Below, piece by piece: positions 28,001 to 36,769 of a DNA stretch of 64,000 bases; the first letter of the stretch is position 1, and every line of letters starts with the position of its first letter. Below the pieces are notes generated by a model. The model had not been told where the DNA came from. It did no database searches and saw nothing but the letters and a program-made list of their open reading frames with translations. Made by a program: the position numbers and the translations under genes. Source of the stretch: Typha latifolia (taxonomy: Eukaryota > Streptophyta > Magnoliopsida > Poales > Typhaceae); assembly GCA_019914945.1 (NCBI GenBank), contig CM034110.1:3043001-3107000 (forward strand), in the 5' to 3' direction.

Positions 28001-31000
28001 AAGATTTTCATTAGATTGTTCAGTCTTCTTCCAATAATTTTAATTCTATTCTGACCCAACCTTTCACTTATATTGATTTCATAGAAGAAAAAGTATGCCA
28101 TATTAGCACTGTACCTTAACCAGAAACAAGCTAAATTGCAGGTTTACGTCAAGAAATTACAAATTAGTTCAACCTAAGTCCTAACTTTCTGAGCATTCTT
28201 GTGAAGTCTTATGGTGTACTCAGTGGGCACAAGTGGTAGGACTGAATATTGCACATTACAAGAATGTTCAAGTCTTCATGTTAGATAGAATTAGCTAATC
28301 AGGAACAATAGAGAATTAATGACAATATTTTGAGCCATATAATGCAACATGTGATTACATGATGTCAAGCAAGGTTTATATATATTTCTCCATTCTATAC
28401 TGCTCTATAATTTCACAATCTTACATTCAAGCTTCTTCTAGTAGCTTACTTGCACATGCAATCAAAAACTATTTCCTGATGAAAGTTTTGTTTTGTGCTT
28501 AAGGTAAAATAAAGATGAAGGAGTAACTTGCATGGAGTGCATTGGCAATCGCTAATTATACACGAGGATTGATGTGCCAAGGGCACCAGTAGAGGTGATC
28601 ATCGGGCAGGCCGAGCTGGGTTCGAACTAGGCACTCTATTCGCCAGCTCGCCCAAGAGTGGGTCAAATCGGGCCAACTTTGGGCTGGGCTAGAATAGTCT
28701 ACTCTATTACCGCCCACCAACCCACGAAAGAGAGAGTTTAAAGGGCGGGTTGGGCTCTACTAGGTTCATCTTCCCTAGTTTCTTTAAATGGGTGTTCTAT
28801 TGAGAGAAGAGAAGAGCCGCAACGACAAAGGAGAGAAGAAGAGAGCAAAATACGACCAAGAAGACAGTAAACCTTACCATTATCCTATTGAAGGGAAGGA
28901 TTAGGATAGGCTAAAGCTCTAGAATCGATACTATACGAGTGCAATGGGCAATAGAATGTTCTTTAATGGCAGTTTGGTCCTCTCTGACCCCAAAACAGAG
29001 GTGTTCTGGTCGAGCAAATCCAACGGCGGCGACCGCCTCATCCTCCTTAACTCCTCTAACCTCCAAATCTAACAATGACTGTAGTCGTCAGAGCTACAGC
29101 GACGATGAGGATTGCCAGACGAGGAAGCCAACAACAACGAGGAGGCTTTTCCGGAGGATGGATCGGAGGTCGAGAGAAAAGGAGAAAGAATAAGTCCCCT
29201 CGATCGCAACGAGATTGAAGTCCAAGAGGCCAGCAATGACGACCACTCCAACCGCAAGAAGGTAGGAGATCATCGCCTTGCTGTAGGTAGCAATGGAGAA
29301 GACACGCGGCGGCAATCCTTTCACGCGTCGACATTGGGGAGGCTAGAGGCAAGAGTAATATGAGTAGAGGAAGAACTTAAACAAGCTGATCAGGCTGGGC
29401 TTTCGAATCATGCTCACAAGTTAGGCTAACTGGTTGAGCTTTTAGGTGGGCCCGGGCAGGCAAATACCTAGCCCATGCCACCCATCGCTTATTCGGGCTC
29501 CGATCGGGCTTGGCTCAAATCGGGCCCTAGCCGCACTTAACCGAGCAGGTTCGAGCTGTGCCTGAGCGAGTTGGGCCAATTGATCACCTCTAGGCACCAC
29601 GGCATATCGACCTTGGCTCAAGACATGTGGAACCTATATGCCTTTACAAGGATGGACTAAATATGCCCAGATAAAATCTTTAAAGTATTTTCAAGGCTTT
29701 AAAATAGATTTCAGAGACTAAATTAAATATTTTGATATAAATATTGATATAAAACATGCAATTTCTCATAAAATATATATATATACTAGAATCATACACC
29801 AATTACAATTTGATGATTTTCCACAAAAAGAGGTTCAAATTTTTCTGACCTAGGGCTTAGAGCAAATATCTTTGGGAAAAGCAAGATTTACCTTTGATTT
29901 TTTAAATTTGAAGAGTAGTTTAAATAGATCAAGCACTAAAAAACAAATCAATTTCCTAAGGGATGAAATCCCAAATCAACTCAGATATGCACAATACCTA
30001 TTGGAAAGGTTGGCACAGGCCGATATAAGGGAGTATCAATAGGGGTGTCAAAATAAATGAGCAGCTCAGGCTCGGCTTGACTGAAGCTCAAGCTCAACTT
30101 GGCTCGGTTCATGCTAAGCCGAGCATAAGCTTATTTTTGAAGCTTGATTTGAATTTTGAGCTAAGCCTAAGCTGTAGCCGGCTCGCTCAGGCTCAGCTCG
30201 ATGGGCTCGTTACAGCCTTTTGCTCGGTTAGAAGACAGCCAACTATCGGCTATATGTATATATATATACACACACTTGAAGACTTATCGAGTAATAGAGA
30301 TGCTCATGGTATACTATGTCTATGTCTATACCCATGGATGGCCGTGCTGGCGACATATCGACACGTGGCACGAGAAATGCCGCACGGCACCCCTCCTAAT
30401 AGCTTCGCCGCTCACCATTGACCTCGTCGCTAAGCTACCCGTCGCCCGAGCTCACATCGAGCGACGATCGACGACGGCAACAGCGAAGGTGAGTATCCTT
30501 TACTTTTTTTCTCTCCTCTTACTGTGTTTGTGGCACAACCATCATTGCCTATGCCTATGCCTATGTATTACATGATAGAGTGCAAAGAGTTCTACAACAA
30601 TAAATGTAGTCTCTTGTCAAGTCGCCATCTCTAAGTAGAGGTCTAAGCTTGTCAAGTCGAGAGAGCAATTGCTTATGGAGCTAAGGAGCTAACAATTCCT
30701 ATTTATTTCGATAAGTAATTCAAAATAGAAAACATTTATTAGTAATATCAATCTCATGGTTTCCCATTTTAATCTCCCCCTTGCCATATTTCTGTAAGTG
30801 CCTCCAAACTCCAGCGGGAGGGTGAAAGGTCCAATTTTGGACCAGCGAGCAAACTTTGCATCACCACTTTAGAAAGAGAGAATGGGGAGAGGAAGAACTC
30901 AGATAAAGAGGTTAGAAAACTCAATGCAGAGGCAGCCCACATTCTATAAAAGAAGACGTGCCTAACAAAATCTCCTCCGACCTCCTCCTACTCCTTCAGT

Positions 31001-33061
31001 CTCCCCTTTCTCCATCGACCTTCTCCTCCGACTCTTTCAATAAGCCACTGTCGCCATCCCTCTTCTTCCAATCAGGCTCGGGCTCGACTCGAGCTAGGGC
31101 TGGCTCAGCTCGATTTAAGTTGAGCCGAGGCTAAATATTAAATTAGACTCGAAACCAATTACGAGCTGAGCCTAAACTAGAGTCGGCTCACTCAGGCTCG
31201 GCTCTTTTACACCCCTAAGTATCGAGACACTCTCATTGTATCGATGTTGGTAATTGAGTGGGACAACAATCCATAGTTATAAAGCTGATGATGATTTATA
31301 TATTTCAAAAGATGATCTCTTGTCCATGGTTATACAGCCGATGATTTATATATTTCAAAAGACAATCTCCACTATAATAGATAAACTAAAAAGATATTGC
31401 AGTTTGACCATATATAGCCTAAATTTAGGACTGAAATCTCTAATTCTAACATGAATTGGTACAAAATATTATTTGATTCACTTTATGCACAAAACTATTA
31501 TGAAGATTACTCCTTTAGAACTGCATGTAAATGTTTCAATCTTGGTATTTGAATTAAGGAGATTTAATGGCAATAGCACCTGACTGATTATTAAAGCACA
31601 AGATCTACTTTTTAATCCACTGCACCTGTAAATCAATTTATGGGTCTGTATAACAGACTCAAGAAGATTCACCCAAGAGACAGTTATCTGTATACCATTT
31701 TCAAGTTGATATTTCTAACTAAAGCCCTTCTGTGTTCTGACCGAAGTTTATTCTCGAGCTAATTAAAAGACTCTTAGATTTTGTAAGTAAAAGAAGATTA
31801 GATGACATGTCAAGAAAGTAGAGCACCTCTCGCTGGTCCTAAACACGGCTCCAGCGTTCTCCAGCAAAATCTTGAGAAGCTCCAAAGCTACAATCTTTCC
31901 CTTCATCAGTGCTGGATCTGCTGCTGCCTCCTTAGGAGGGGTCTTCATTGAGAGCTTACAAAGTGCCCGGAACACCAGGAATGCATCCCGCCTCAATTTG
32001 TTCCCAATCTGCACCTCCAAATCATCATCCCTGTCTCCCACGCTGTCCACCCCAAGTTCGTCTTTCCGGCCCTCCAGTGCAGTCTTGTACATGCTAATCT
32101 CCCAATACTTGGCATCAAGCATATCCTTATCCGTGGAGTCCAAGAGATCCGCTGGATTCGCACTCTCCACTGCGGTCGACTCAAATGCGCCGTCATGTGC
32201 GCCACTCCCTGCAGAACCAGACGCCGTCTTGGTGAGCAGCGGCGGTGTGGATTGGTTGAGCACAACATCGATGTCCCCAATGATCTTGGTTATGAACCCC
32301 TGGACAAAGTTGACGTCGCCAGCAGCAGCAGGGGAGGGATCGATAGGCTTCATCATCTCTGCGACGACAATGGGCTGCACGGGGACGGTGGAGGAGTCGG
32401 CCTCCATTCGGCGGAAGACAATGACGAGCATCTGGATCAAGGACGCCTTGGCGGTGGTCTGGTTGACGGGGTTCTTGCTGCCGAGGTAGAGATCGTAGCA
32501 GGTGCGGACAACGTGAAGCAGGGCGTCGCCGTGGATGCGGAGCGAGGTGGAGGTGACGGCGGAGAGGAGGGTCTTCAAAACGAGAAGCTCGATGTAATCG
32601 TCGGAGTTGGCGCCGGGAGGGTGGGAGTTGCAGACGGCGTCGATGAGCTGGACGAGGAGGCGGGAGTCAGGGGAAGGGGACGAGGGGTCGGCCTCGCCGT
32701 GGAGGTACGAGTGCGAGATGAGCTTCTGGACGCAGTCGAGGGCGGGATCGACAATCTTAGGGGAGGCGGAGGAGAGGGCGGAGATGAGAGGGGAGAGGAT
32801 GGACTCCGACTCCGCCAACGAGAGGTCAGCGCGGCCGCCGTCGCGGAGGGGGCCAGGGAGGGAGGAGGAAGGAGAAGAAGGAGAAGAAGGAGTCTCGGGA
32901 GAAGAAGAAGAAGATGGGGAGGAGAGCTTGTCGATTAGGGATTTGCACTGGTGAGAGAGCTTCGAATGACCTTTGCGCCATGAGGCGTTCTTGATTACCT
33001 TCTCTAAGGTGGGAATTAGGATTGCCTTGAGCCGGGATTCGGCTTCCGCAGGGGAAGCCAT
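6061..33061 (-). CDS. BIG-type ARF guanine-nucleotide exchange factor (Sec7 family), 3' end outside window
   Basis: Ten exons: 33061-31827, 22672-22355, 22173-21828, 21737-21315, 21236-20950, 20731-20458, 8333-7828, 7742-7421, 7288-6913, 6749-6061. All introns are GT-AG and every phase fits, giving 1592 codons without a stop. From memory of the family, the protein aligns over its whole length with Arabidopsis BIG1-BIG4: N-terminal DCB region, HUS box NYDCD (505-509), Sec7 domain (about 620-815) with glutamate finger E723 in LPGEAQ, then the HDS repeats. Such proteins load GTP on ARF GTPases at the trans-Golgi network to drive coat and vesicle formation. The ATG lies in GGCGATGGC, a strong plant start context, and the N-terminus matches the family start. 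Relatives are about 1700-1800 residues long; the C-terminal 150-200 are missing here, so a terminal exon should lie left of position 1. It could be any BIG1-BIG4 orthologue, so no symbol is given. Confidence 0.95.
6913..7288 (-). CDS. BIG gene exon 9 (HDS3, residues 1238-1362)
   Basis: Acceptor tgcag|GTATTTG and donor TTAGCAG|gtagac. It encodes [20 protein letters not shown], the signature [20 protein letters not shown], a variable serine-rich linker and HFWFPLLAG. The split glycine codon is completed by GT of exon 10. Confidence 0.95.
7421..7742 (-). CDS. BIG gene exon 8 (HDS2, residues 1131-1237)
   Basis: Acceptor tgtag|GCATTAC and donor TTCATG|gtatcg. It starts [20 protein letters not shown] and ends [19 protein letters not shown]. 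The region between is among the most conserved parts of plant BIG proteins ([32 protein letters not shown]). Confidence 0.96.
7828..8333 (-). CDS. BIG gene exon 7 (HDS1-HDS2, residues 962-1129)
   Basis: Acceptor tgcag|GCAATT and donor ATTGC|gtaaga. It resumes the family sequence as [20 protein letters not shown] and [19 protein letters not shown] variable linker (about 1010-1060) follows, then [18 protein letters not shown] and [20 protein letters not shown]. The stop read straight after GCG is intronic, since the donor lies inside the GCG codon. Confidence 0.95.
10316..11338. mobile_element. Non-autonomous DNA transposon with 8/9-bp target duplication
   Basis: Ends CAATGAAGCACGG and (complement of right) TATGAAGCACGG lead into repeated gacacg/cgtgtc words. 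The flanks carry AGTTAGTGC at 10307-10315 and 11339-11347. Read as 8 bp (GTTAGTGC) this fits hAT; read as 9 bp it fits Mutator. There is no transposase. The core is a long pyrimidine tract. Confidence 0.8.
10685..11136 (+). repeat. (CT)n/(CCCT)n pyrimidine tract
   Basis: About 450 bp of nearly pure C/T on the + strand, including an uninterrupted CT run at about 10814-10860. It produces long Ser/Leu/Pro open frames (10625-11149) that are not genes. In the sense of BIG transcription it is a purine (GA) tract. Confidence 0.9.
12186..13986 (+). mobile_element. Internally deleted hAT copy related to 1347-5034, with transposase remnants
   Basis: Translated pieces match the 1347-5034 transposase: [19 protein letters not shown] at 12347, [38 protein letters not shown], then the Tyr-rich tail at 13430-13720. 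The BED finger and a middle portion are missing and stops are frequent. The right end has the same gccgat-rich zone and finishes ...CCAAACATTG at 13986, complement CAATGTTTGG. The left end could not be placed, so the start given is where homology to the larger copy is first clear. Confidence 0.8.
14069..14419 (+). repeat. 5' LTR of the non-coding LTR element
   Basis: It aligns over its whole length with 15947-16305, with shared blocks such as tcttaag...atttttatcatacattt and tgtgaaa.cctattcc. Divergence is clearly visible, including small indels, so the insertion is old. Confidence 0.88.
14423..14434 (+). promoter_or_regulatory. Primer-binding site (initiator tRNA-Met)
   Basis: TGGTATCAGAGC lies 3 nt after the 5' LTR. 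It is the standard plant LTR-retrotransposon primer site, complementary to the 3' end of initiator tRNA-Met. Confidence 0.92.
15947..16305 (+). repeat. 3' LTR of the non-coding LTR element
   Basis: It begins right after the purine tract AGGGAAAA (15939-15946) and ends in TCACATCA, followed by the CATCT target duplication. The first dinucleotide is TA rather than TG, probably a mutation. Confidence 0.86.
17791..18147. mobile_element. Short hAT-type MITE with perfect 8-bp duplication
   Basis: Ends CATTGTTTTCAAAGAC and (complement) CAAGGTTTTAAAGGAC are flanked by GTTGATAT at 17783-17790 and 18148-18155. It is 357 bp with no coding capacity. The inner sequence (cgcctcagc, ctaggcatccgcc) differs from the gccgat-rich group, so it is a separate family with similar ends. 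Confidence 0.87.
18504..19198. mobile_element. Non-autonomous hAT derivative (gccgat group)
   Basis: Ends CATGGTTTGAAGTATC and (complement) TAAGGTTCTAAGTATC. The right subterminal part resembles the right end of 1347-5034, with aaaatagtccaa followed by degenerate gccgat-type words and an atacgtatc box. No target duplication is recognisable in the flanks, so the boundaries are less sure. Confidence 0.65.
20458..20731 (-). CDS. BIG gene exon 6 (HDS1 region, residues 871-961)
   Basis: Acceptor tgtag|GTCAGT and donor ATAAAG|gtttct. It encodes [37 protein letters not shown] and [23 protein letters not shown], the start of the homology-downstream-of-Sec7 helices. The 12.1-kb intron 6 follows. Confidence 0.95.
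20950..21236 (-). CDS. BIG gene exon 5 (end of Sec7, residues 775-869)
   Basis: Acceptor tgcag|ATGTCC and donor TCTGA|gtaagt. It begins [20 protein letters not shown], the C-terminal helices of the Sec7 domain, and ends [12 protein letters not shown]. The GA of the last codon joins G of exon 6 to restore E870. The in-frame ATG at the exon start is an internal methionine, not a start. Confidence 0.95.
21315..21737 (-). CDS. BIG gene exon 4 (catalytic Sec7 domain, residues 634-774)
   Basis: Exactly 141 codons between aacag|GAAGGC and AACAAG|gtctct. It starts [17 protein letters not shown] and contains the catalytic block [20 protein letters not shown]; the invasive glutamate is E723. It then has the groove motif [19 protein letters not shown]. 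The core residues needed for nucleotide exchange are present. The residues that set brefeldin A sensitivity are discussed under findings. Confidence 0.97.
21828..22173 (-). CDS. BIG gene exon 3 (end of HUS, linker to Sec7; residues 519-633)
   Basis: Acceptor acag|AATGGT and donor CTTCAG|gtacct. It begins [15 protein letters not shown] and includes [20 protein letters not shown]. An acidic, serine-rich variable linker follows, and it ends in RRAYKLELQ, the usual entry to the Sec7 domain. Confidence 0.95.
22355..22672 (-). CDS. BIG gene exon 2 (HUS region, residues 413-517)
   Basis: Acceptor gcag|GTTTTTAGG and donor GAGAG|gtaatt. Split codons restore S-E-R-F-L-G across intron 1 and F-E-R-M-V-N across intron 2. 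It holds [39 protein letters not shown] and the HUS box [14 protein letters not shown]. In Sec7-family exchange factors the HUS box contacts the DCB region and is needed for activity. Confidence 0.96.
22987..23869. mobile_element. Non-autonomous hAT derivative (gccgat group)
   Basis: Ends CAAGGTTCCAAAACGCGG and (complement) CATGAATCCAAAAATGG enclose subterminal tatcgg/ggccgat repeats like those of 1347-5034, including cggatcggactatttttag. The flanks atttacac and cttttcac match at 6 of 8 bases, which fits a decayed 8-bp duplication. No coding capacity. Confidence 0.75.
24798..25185. repeat. GC-rich island bounded by a 13-bp direct repeat
   Basis: ATGGTTTTAAGTA occurs at 24798-24810 and 25173-25185, bracketing about 360 bp of GC-rich sequence with a (GA)n run at 24973-25014. 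The edges carry GTGCCA/TGGCAC-type words in opposite orientation. It may be a Mutator-like element with a long target duplication, but the inverted ends are weak. Confidence 0.5.
25343..26357. mobile_element. Non-autonomous hAT derivative with perfect 8-bp duplication
   Basis: Ends CAAGGTTTGAAATATTAGG and (complement) CATGGTTAATTTTGACGG are flanked by GGTATTTT at 25335-25342 and 26358-26365. The left subterminal sequence (gattgggattggga, tatatatcagttgtatc) resembles the gccgat group. The centre holds CT- then GA-rich tracts (25555-25945) that give spurious open frames. Confidence 0.88.
28590..29592 (+). mobile_element. hAT-like non-autonomous element carrying gene-like sequence
   Basis: Ends TAGAGGTGATCATCGGGC and (complement) TAGAGGTGATCAATTGGCCC are flanked by GGCACCAG (28582-28589) and GGCACCAC (29593-29600), 7 of 8 identical. 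The outer 150 bp on each side are rich in gggct/agccc words. The interior 28920-29363 is GC-rich and coding-like but does not encode a transposase. Confidence 0.85.
28923..29069 (+). pseudogene. Captured coding fragment, possibly bulb-type (G-type) lectin domain
   Basis: In the frame starting 28923, a stop-free stretch reads [20 protein letters not shown] then [15 protein letters not shown] and stops. The spacing LVL.D....V.WSS......LL.SSNL matches the beta-strand pattern of bulb-lectin domains. It is only about 45 residues long and no ATG or exon structure is evident. It may be a fragment picked up by the transposon, though chance resemblance is possible. Confidence 0.4.
30040..31217. mobile_element. 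hAT-like non-autonomous element, TAGGGGTGT ends
   Basis: Ends TAGGGGTGTCAAAATAAATG and (complement) TAGGGGTGTAAAAGAGCCG are flanked by AGTATCAA (30032-30039) and AGTATCGA (31218-31225), 7 of 8 identical. Subterminal arrays of ggctcg/gagcc words fill about 150 bp at each end. No transposase is present. The interior 30330-30500 is GC-rich and shares the atggccgtg.../gtggcacg style of the island at 24798-25185. Confidence 0.87.
31827..33061 (-). CDS. BIG gene exon 1 (DCB region, residues 1-411)
   Basis: It starts at the ATG and ends at AGCGAGAG|gtgctc, phase 2. It encodes the N-terminal dimerisation/cyclophilin-binding region. Family hallmarks visible here include KNASWRK near residue 24, [39 protein letters not shown] and [26 protein letters not shown] Ser/Pro-rich low-complexity stretch follows residue 45. 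The first two thirds are strongly GC-rich at third positions, unlike all later exons. The long antisense open frame at 32195-32938 is a by-product of this composition. Confidence 0.96.
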
Positions 33062-33344
33062 CGCCGGGATTGTTGGATCTCGGCGGCGGAGAGTGGCTGA
33101 TGATCCGGGGAGAGCTGGATCTGGGAGGGGAGTAGAGATCTTGGGTCAGGGGAGCTTTGAGGGAGGGAGCATGAAAATGTGCGGCTTTGTGGTTTTTAAG
33201 TTTAGCCCCTGAAGACTACATTATTTACGTAAATTGAATGCCGTTGACAATGTGGTTTCATAGTTTGGTTTATCTCCCCTCGTGGCTACTCTTACTCGTG
33301 CTTTTATCTTAATATAATTTTTGTATATATCTATGATTAAATTT

Positions 33345-33381
<37 letters not shown>

Positions 33382-33400
33382 TCGTAATTATATAAGAATA
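33062..33400 (-). promoter_or_regulatory. BIG gene 5' UTR and proximal upstream region
   Basis: GC-rich, purine/pyrimidine-biased leader sequence lies directly upstream of the ATG (33062-33210), then AT-rich DNA with a (TA)n run at about 33348-33374. A defined TATA box cannot be separated from this run, and the transcription start is not visible. No intron in the leader is apparent. Confidence 0.45.
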
Positions 33401-34517
33401 TATAGTTACAGTTCTTTTTTAGGATACATAACTACGAGTCCAAGACTACGAGGTCAAAAATATAAGTCATATTAAGATATTATTAAACTCAAAATTGAAA
33501 CTGCCAAAATAATCCAACCGTTCGATCCCGGTCAAACTAGGCTCGAATCTAAAACCCCGCGGAGCGTGCCTGACTATTAACGTCGACAATTCCAATTATT
33601 ATCATCTCTCTCAACAAAATCGATAAGTTGGCTGCAATATGGATAAAGTCTCTACAGCCATCAATGAATTCCAGATTTATGCATCATATAAGACAAATAT
33701 TCTTTAGCACCCATTAATATTTGGTTTAATTTCGTTTAAACTCCTGCATTATTATTATTCTTGACATAAGCTCTTTAAATTTTTTTTATTACTCATATAT
33801 ATTTCCTAAACTAAGAAAACAAATTCACGTATACCTCCTTAATAAAAAAAATAATTATACAAATCTCTAAATCAAAAAAAAAAATTAATTCAGGAAATAT
33901 ATGTAGTAGAAAAATAAGTTCACAAAGTGTATACAAAAAATAACAATAGTTTGTAAGGTCCAAGTACAATTTTTCCTTACTATTTTTTAAGTCATTACCA
34001 ATCAACATATAGCAATGCAACAATCCTTGAATTCTCATTATCCTTGCCATTTCATGATAATCGTGCATGTGTACTGTGATCTCTTATCTCATATAATATA
34101 TATTACTACCTCTAGTAATCTTTCTTTTGATTCTGCAGACTTGCAGAGTAGAAACATTATCATCTAATCCTTATAATTATCTTCTTAATATCTCCTACTT
34201 GCCAATTTGGATTGTCCACCGAAATGGTTCTCCCTATCATTGTTGTTACAAAACTCGAGAAATTGGAGCTTTCTTCATCATTTTAGACTTCCAAATTTTA
34301 GAATAATATTATGTATCTTCACATTACAAATTTTAAAAACGTTTGCATCTTGTGAGTATTATTTATAGCAAGATTGAGATGTGTGAAATGAAATAAAATG
34401 AACATATAAACTAAGTTAACATGCTAGAGATCTACTGCAATAATTTAAATTGAAGTAATAATAAAACATTCAATTAGGGGATGCAAAGGTGTGGAAGCAA
34501 ATCCCAAATGTTAATAC
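33401..34517. other. Intergenic AT-rich DNA
   Basis: Between the BIG 5' flank and the first retrotransposon I see no gene or clear repeat. The open frame at 33811-34068 has no recognisable family features. Confidence 0.5.
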
Positions 34518-35348
34518 GGTTAGATTTTTAGCATTGAATAATATATATAAAATATTCTAAATATTTTTATATTTTTATATGAGAATATATATAAGTTTTT
34601 TATAAGATTTGGTTTGAAGATTTTTTAAGATTTGAAGCAAGCAAGTCAATGCATTCAAATGTACACTGTGGATCGTATGAAAATACAAAAGCATATTTTC
34701 AACCGTTTAAATACACTCAGTAGATCATTCGAATATTCGAAAATAAAATGATATTTTTTATTAGTCAAACACATTTGGAACTCAGATCAAGTCGTTTGAA
34801 GAGAGTTATAGAACTCTACAAAATCTAAAATACTATGAGACCTTATTTAACTTGAATTTGGTCTTATCTTCATAAAGTATATTAGGGTTAGGATGCTCTA
34901 ACCTTAGAGGACGTCGGTCATTGATTTGAGAAGAAGTTTTTAAATGAAATAACATTTTTCATCAACGGAGGTTTTGTTCATCGTCTACATTAAAAGGATT
35001 CGTCTTAAAAGTCACCAAAATGAAAAATCAACTTAAGAATTATTGAGATTGGAAATCAATCACAAGAATCAGTAAATCATAGGATCTAATGATTAAGACT
35101 GCTTTAGATAAAATCATAGGGATCATTGGGTTTTTTATAAGTTAGTTTTATAAATTACTATGATTTATTAGTGCTTAGTTTGATCCAAGTTTGGATTAAT
35201 AGTTTTTTACCGTTTAGGTTTTTTAACGTAAAAATCTTAGTGTTCATCTTTGCTTTATTTGTTGTTAATTATTTCATAATTTTTACTCAAGCAAAGTGTT
35301 GGGAATTGTGCCTAGTATTTAAATATATACGTATATCTAGTTTTTTAA
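34518..35348 (+). repeat. Degraded copia LTR (LTR-A)
   Basis: It aligns in order with the solo LTR at 38036-39096: GTTAGATTTTTA at the start, then ggatctaatg/gattaagact, gatccaagtttggat, cgtttaggttttt and gcctagtatttaaatatata near the end. A copia gag fragment follows on the same strand, so it was a 5' LTR. The palindromic GCGTTCGAACGC array of the relative is lost or decayed here (attcgaatattcgaa remains). Confidence 0.75.
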
Positions 35349-35394
35349 TTAGTAGTATGGTAGACTCTCTTATCTTAGAAAGTGATTAGTTAGG

Positions 35395-35850
35395 CATGGA
35401 TTTCCACATAGATGGATAATCCTCAATTAGATCTCCAATTTCTAATCAAGCAAATTATGGCTACTGGAAAGCTAGAATGAGAGCTTTCATGAAATCAATA
35501 GATGTGCGTTTGGCTTGTTGTAATAAACGGTTGAAGTGTACCAATGCACTTAGTATGAGCTTGTTGAAAAACCTATTGAGTCTTAGGAGAAATTGGACTA
35601 TGAGAAAGTTACTTAAAATAGTAAAACTATAAATGTAATTTTTAGTTGTATTTCATGGGACGAATTCTGACGAATATCTACATGTGAGGTTGTTAGATAT
35701 GTATGAGTAATTCTAGAAACCACACATAAGGGTACGAGTGCTATTAAGCTCTCAAAGCTTCAAAGATTGATCATACATTTTGAAACTCTTGGTATAGAAG
35801 AGAATAAATTTTTTGATGAGTTTTGTGTTAAACTTAGTGACATGGTGATA
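35395..35850 (+). pseudogene. Ty1/copia gag (UBN2/DUF4219) fragment
   Basis: Frames give NYGYWKARMRAFMKSID near 35455 and, after frameshifts, GTSAIKLSKLQRLIIHFETL followed by NKFFDEFCVKLSDMV. These are the standard plant copia gag motifs (usual form YxxWKxRMxxFLxSID and KxxKLQxLxxxFExLxMxExExIxxFxxxxxxL). It is cut off at about 35850 where gypsy LTR sequence begins, so pol is gone. Confidence 0.8.
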
Positions 35851-35856
35851 CCACTT

Positions 35857-36749
35857 TGATAAGTCTGATACCAATGATAAGCTCTGATACCAATTGATAA
35901 GTTCTGATACTAATTTGATAAGATCTCGAACCAAGATAGGCTACGCAACGATTCCTTCATACAAGAATCAGTTTGCATAACTATAGGAAAATATTCGTCA
36001 AATATTCTCTAGTAGCTAGAAAATTATGAAACTATTTGAGTTAGATCCCTAACTTCATGATATACACCTTTTGTATTTATGCTTTTTGCATATTCAGATG
36101 GTAGCAGGGACAAAAATACAAAATAACATGGGTAATGGTGGTGGTGATGGGTGGAGTGGATGTTAGGGTTATGGATGAGTATGGAGATGAAGGTGGATGG
36201 TGGATGTGGTTAAGGGATATAGATAAAGGGAACGAAATGGTCGAGATCCCAAAGAAGAGGGGGACTCGACAGTCGAGGGAGATTAGAAGTTAGGAGAAAC
36301 CTTGCCAACGGTAGAGGTGGAAAGATGATGAAGAGGGAGGAGGGAGAAGTCTAGAGAGAAGATAGGAGGCAAGAAATCAATAGTCCATTTGCATAATGAA
36401 TTTGACTACCATCCATATATATATATAGAGAGAGAGAGGCTAGCCAACAAGTCCTAAAACCATATGAAACCCTAATTTTAGAATTTTCTCGTCGATCGTG
36501 TTCAAACGTGCTAAAAACATTCTCCTGTATGTGCGAACGCGATGCAAGCTTTCGAACGTGGGCGTTCGAACTTGCCCAACCACATTTGAACGCACAATAT
36601 GCGTTCTCTGTATTTGTGAACCCGATGCAGGCGTTCGCAAGGGCGTTCGAACGCGACCCCTCCTGCGTTCGAACGCGACCTACAGGAATTTTAGTTTAAT
36701 GATAATAAACACCTAATGCAATAAGAAAAGATCATAACTAAGTGTATCA
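35857..36749 (-). repeat. 3' LTR of gypsy G1
   Basis: The minus-strand LTR begins TGATACACTT at 36749, next to the polypurine-type stretch before it. It has GCGTTCGAACGC-type palindromes at 36505-36690 and a TATA-like run at 36411-36428. It ends in three ~20-bp units, each starting TGATAAG and containing CTGATACCA on the + strand (35857-35915), before the core end at 35916. Confidence 0.75.
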
Positions 36750-36769
36750 GCCTACCACGCATCCCCCAC

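Larger units (their letters stand above)
22673..31826 (-). other. BIG gene intron 1 (9.2 kb), transposon-filled
   Basis: GT at 31825-31826 and AG at 22673-22674. It contains elements at 22987-23869, 24798-25185, 25343-26357, 28590-29592 and 30040-31217. In 26366-28581 and 31226-31826 I see only AT-rich sequence without a recognisable gene or repeat. Confidence 0.94.

Noticed and set aside
32195..32938. 247-residue + strand open frame
   Set aside because: It is antisense to BIG exon 1, glycine/arginine/glutamate-rich with no family features, and explained by the GC-rich codon use of the true exon.
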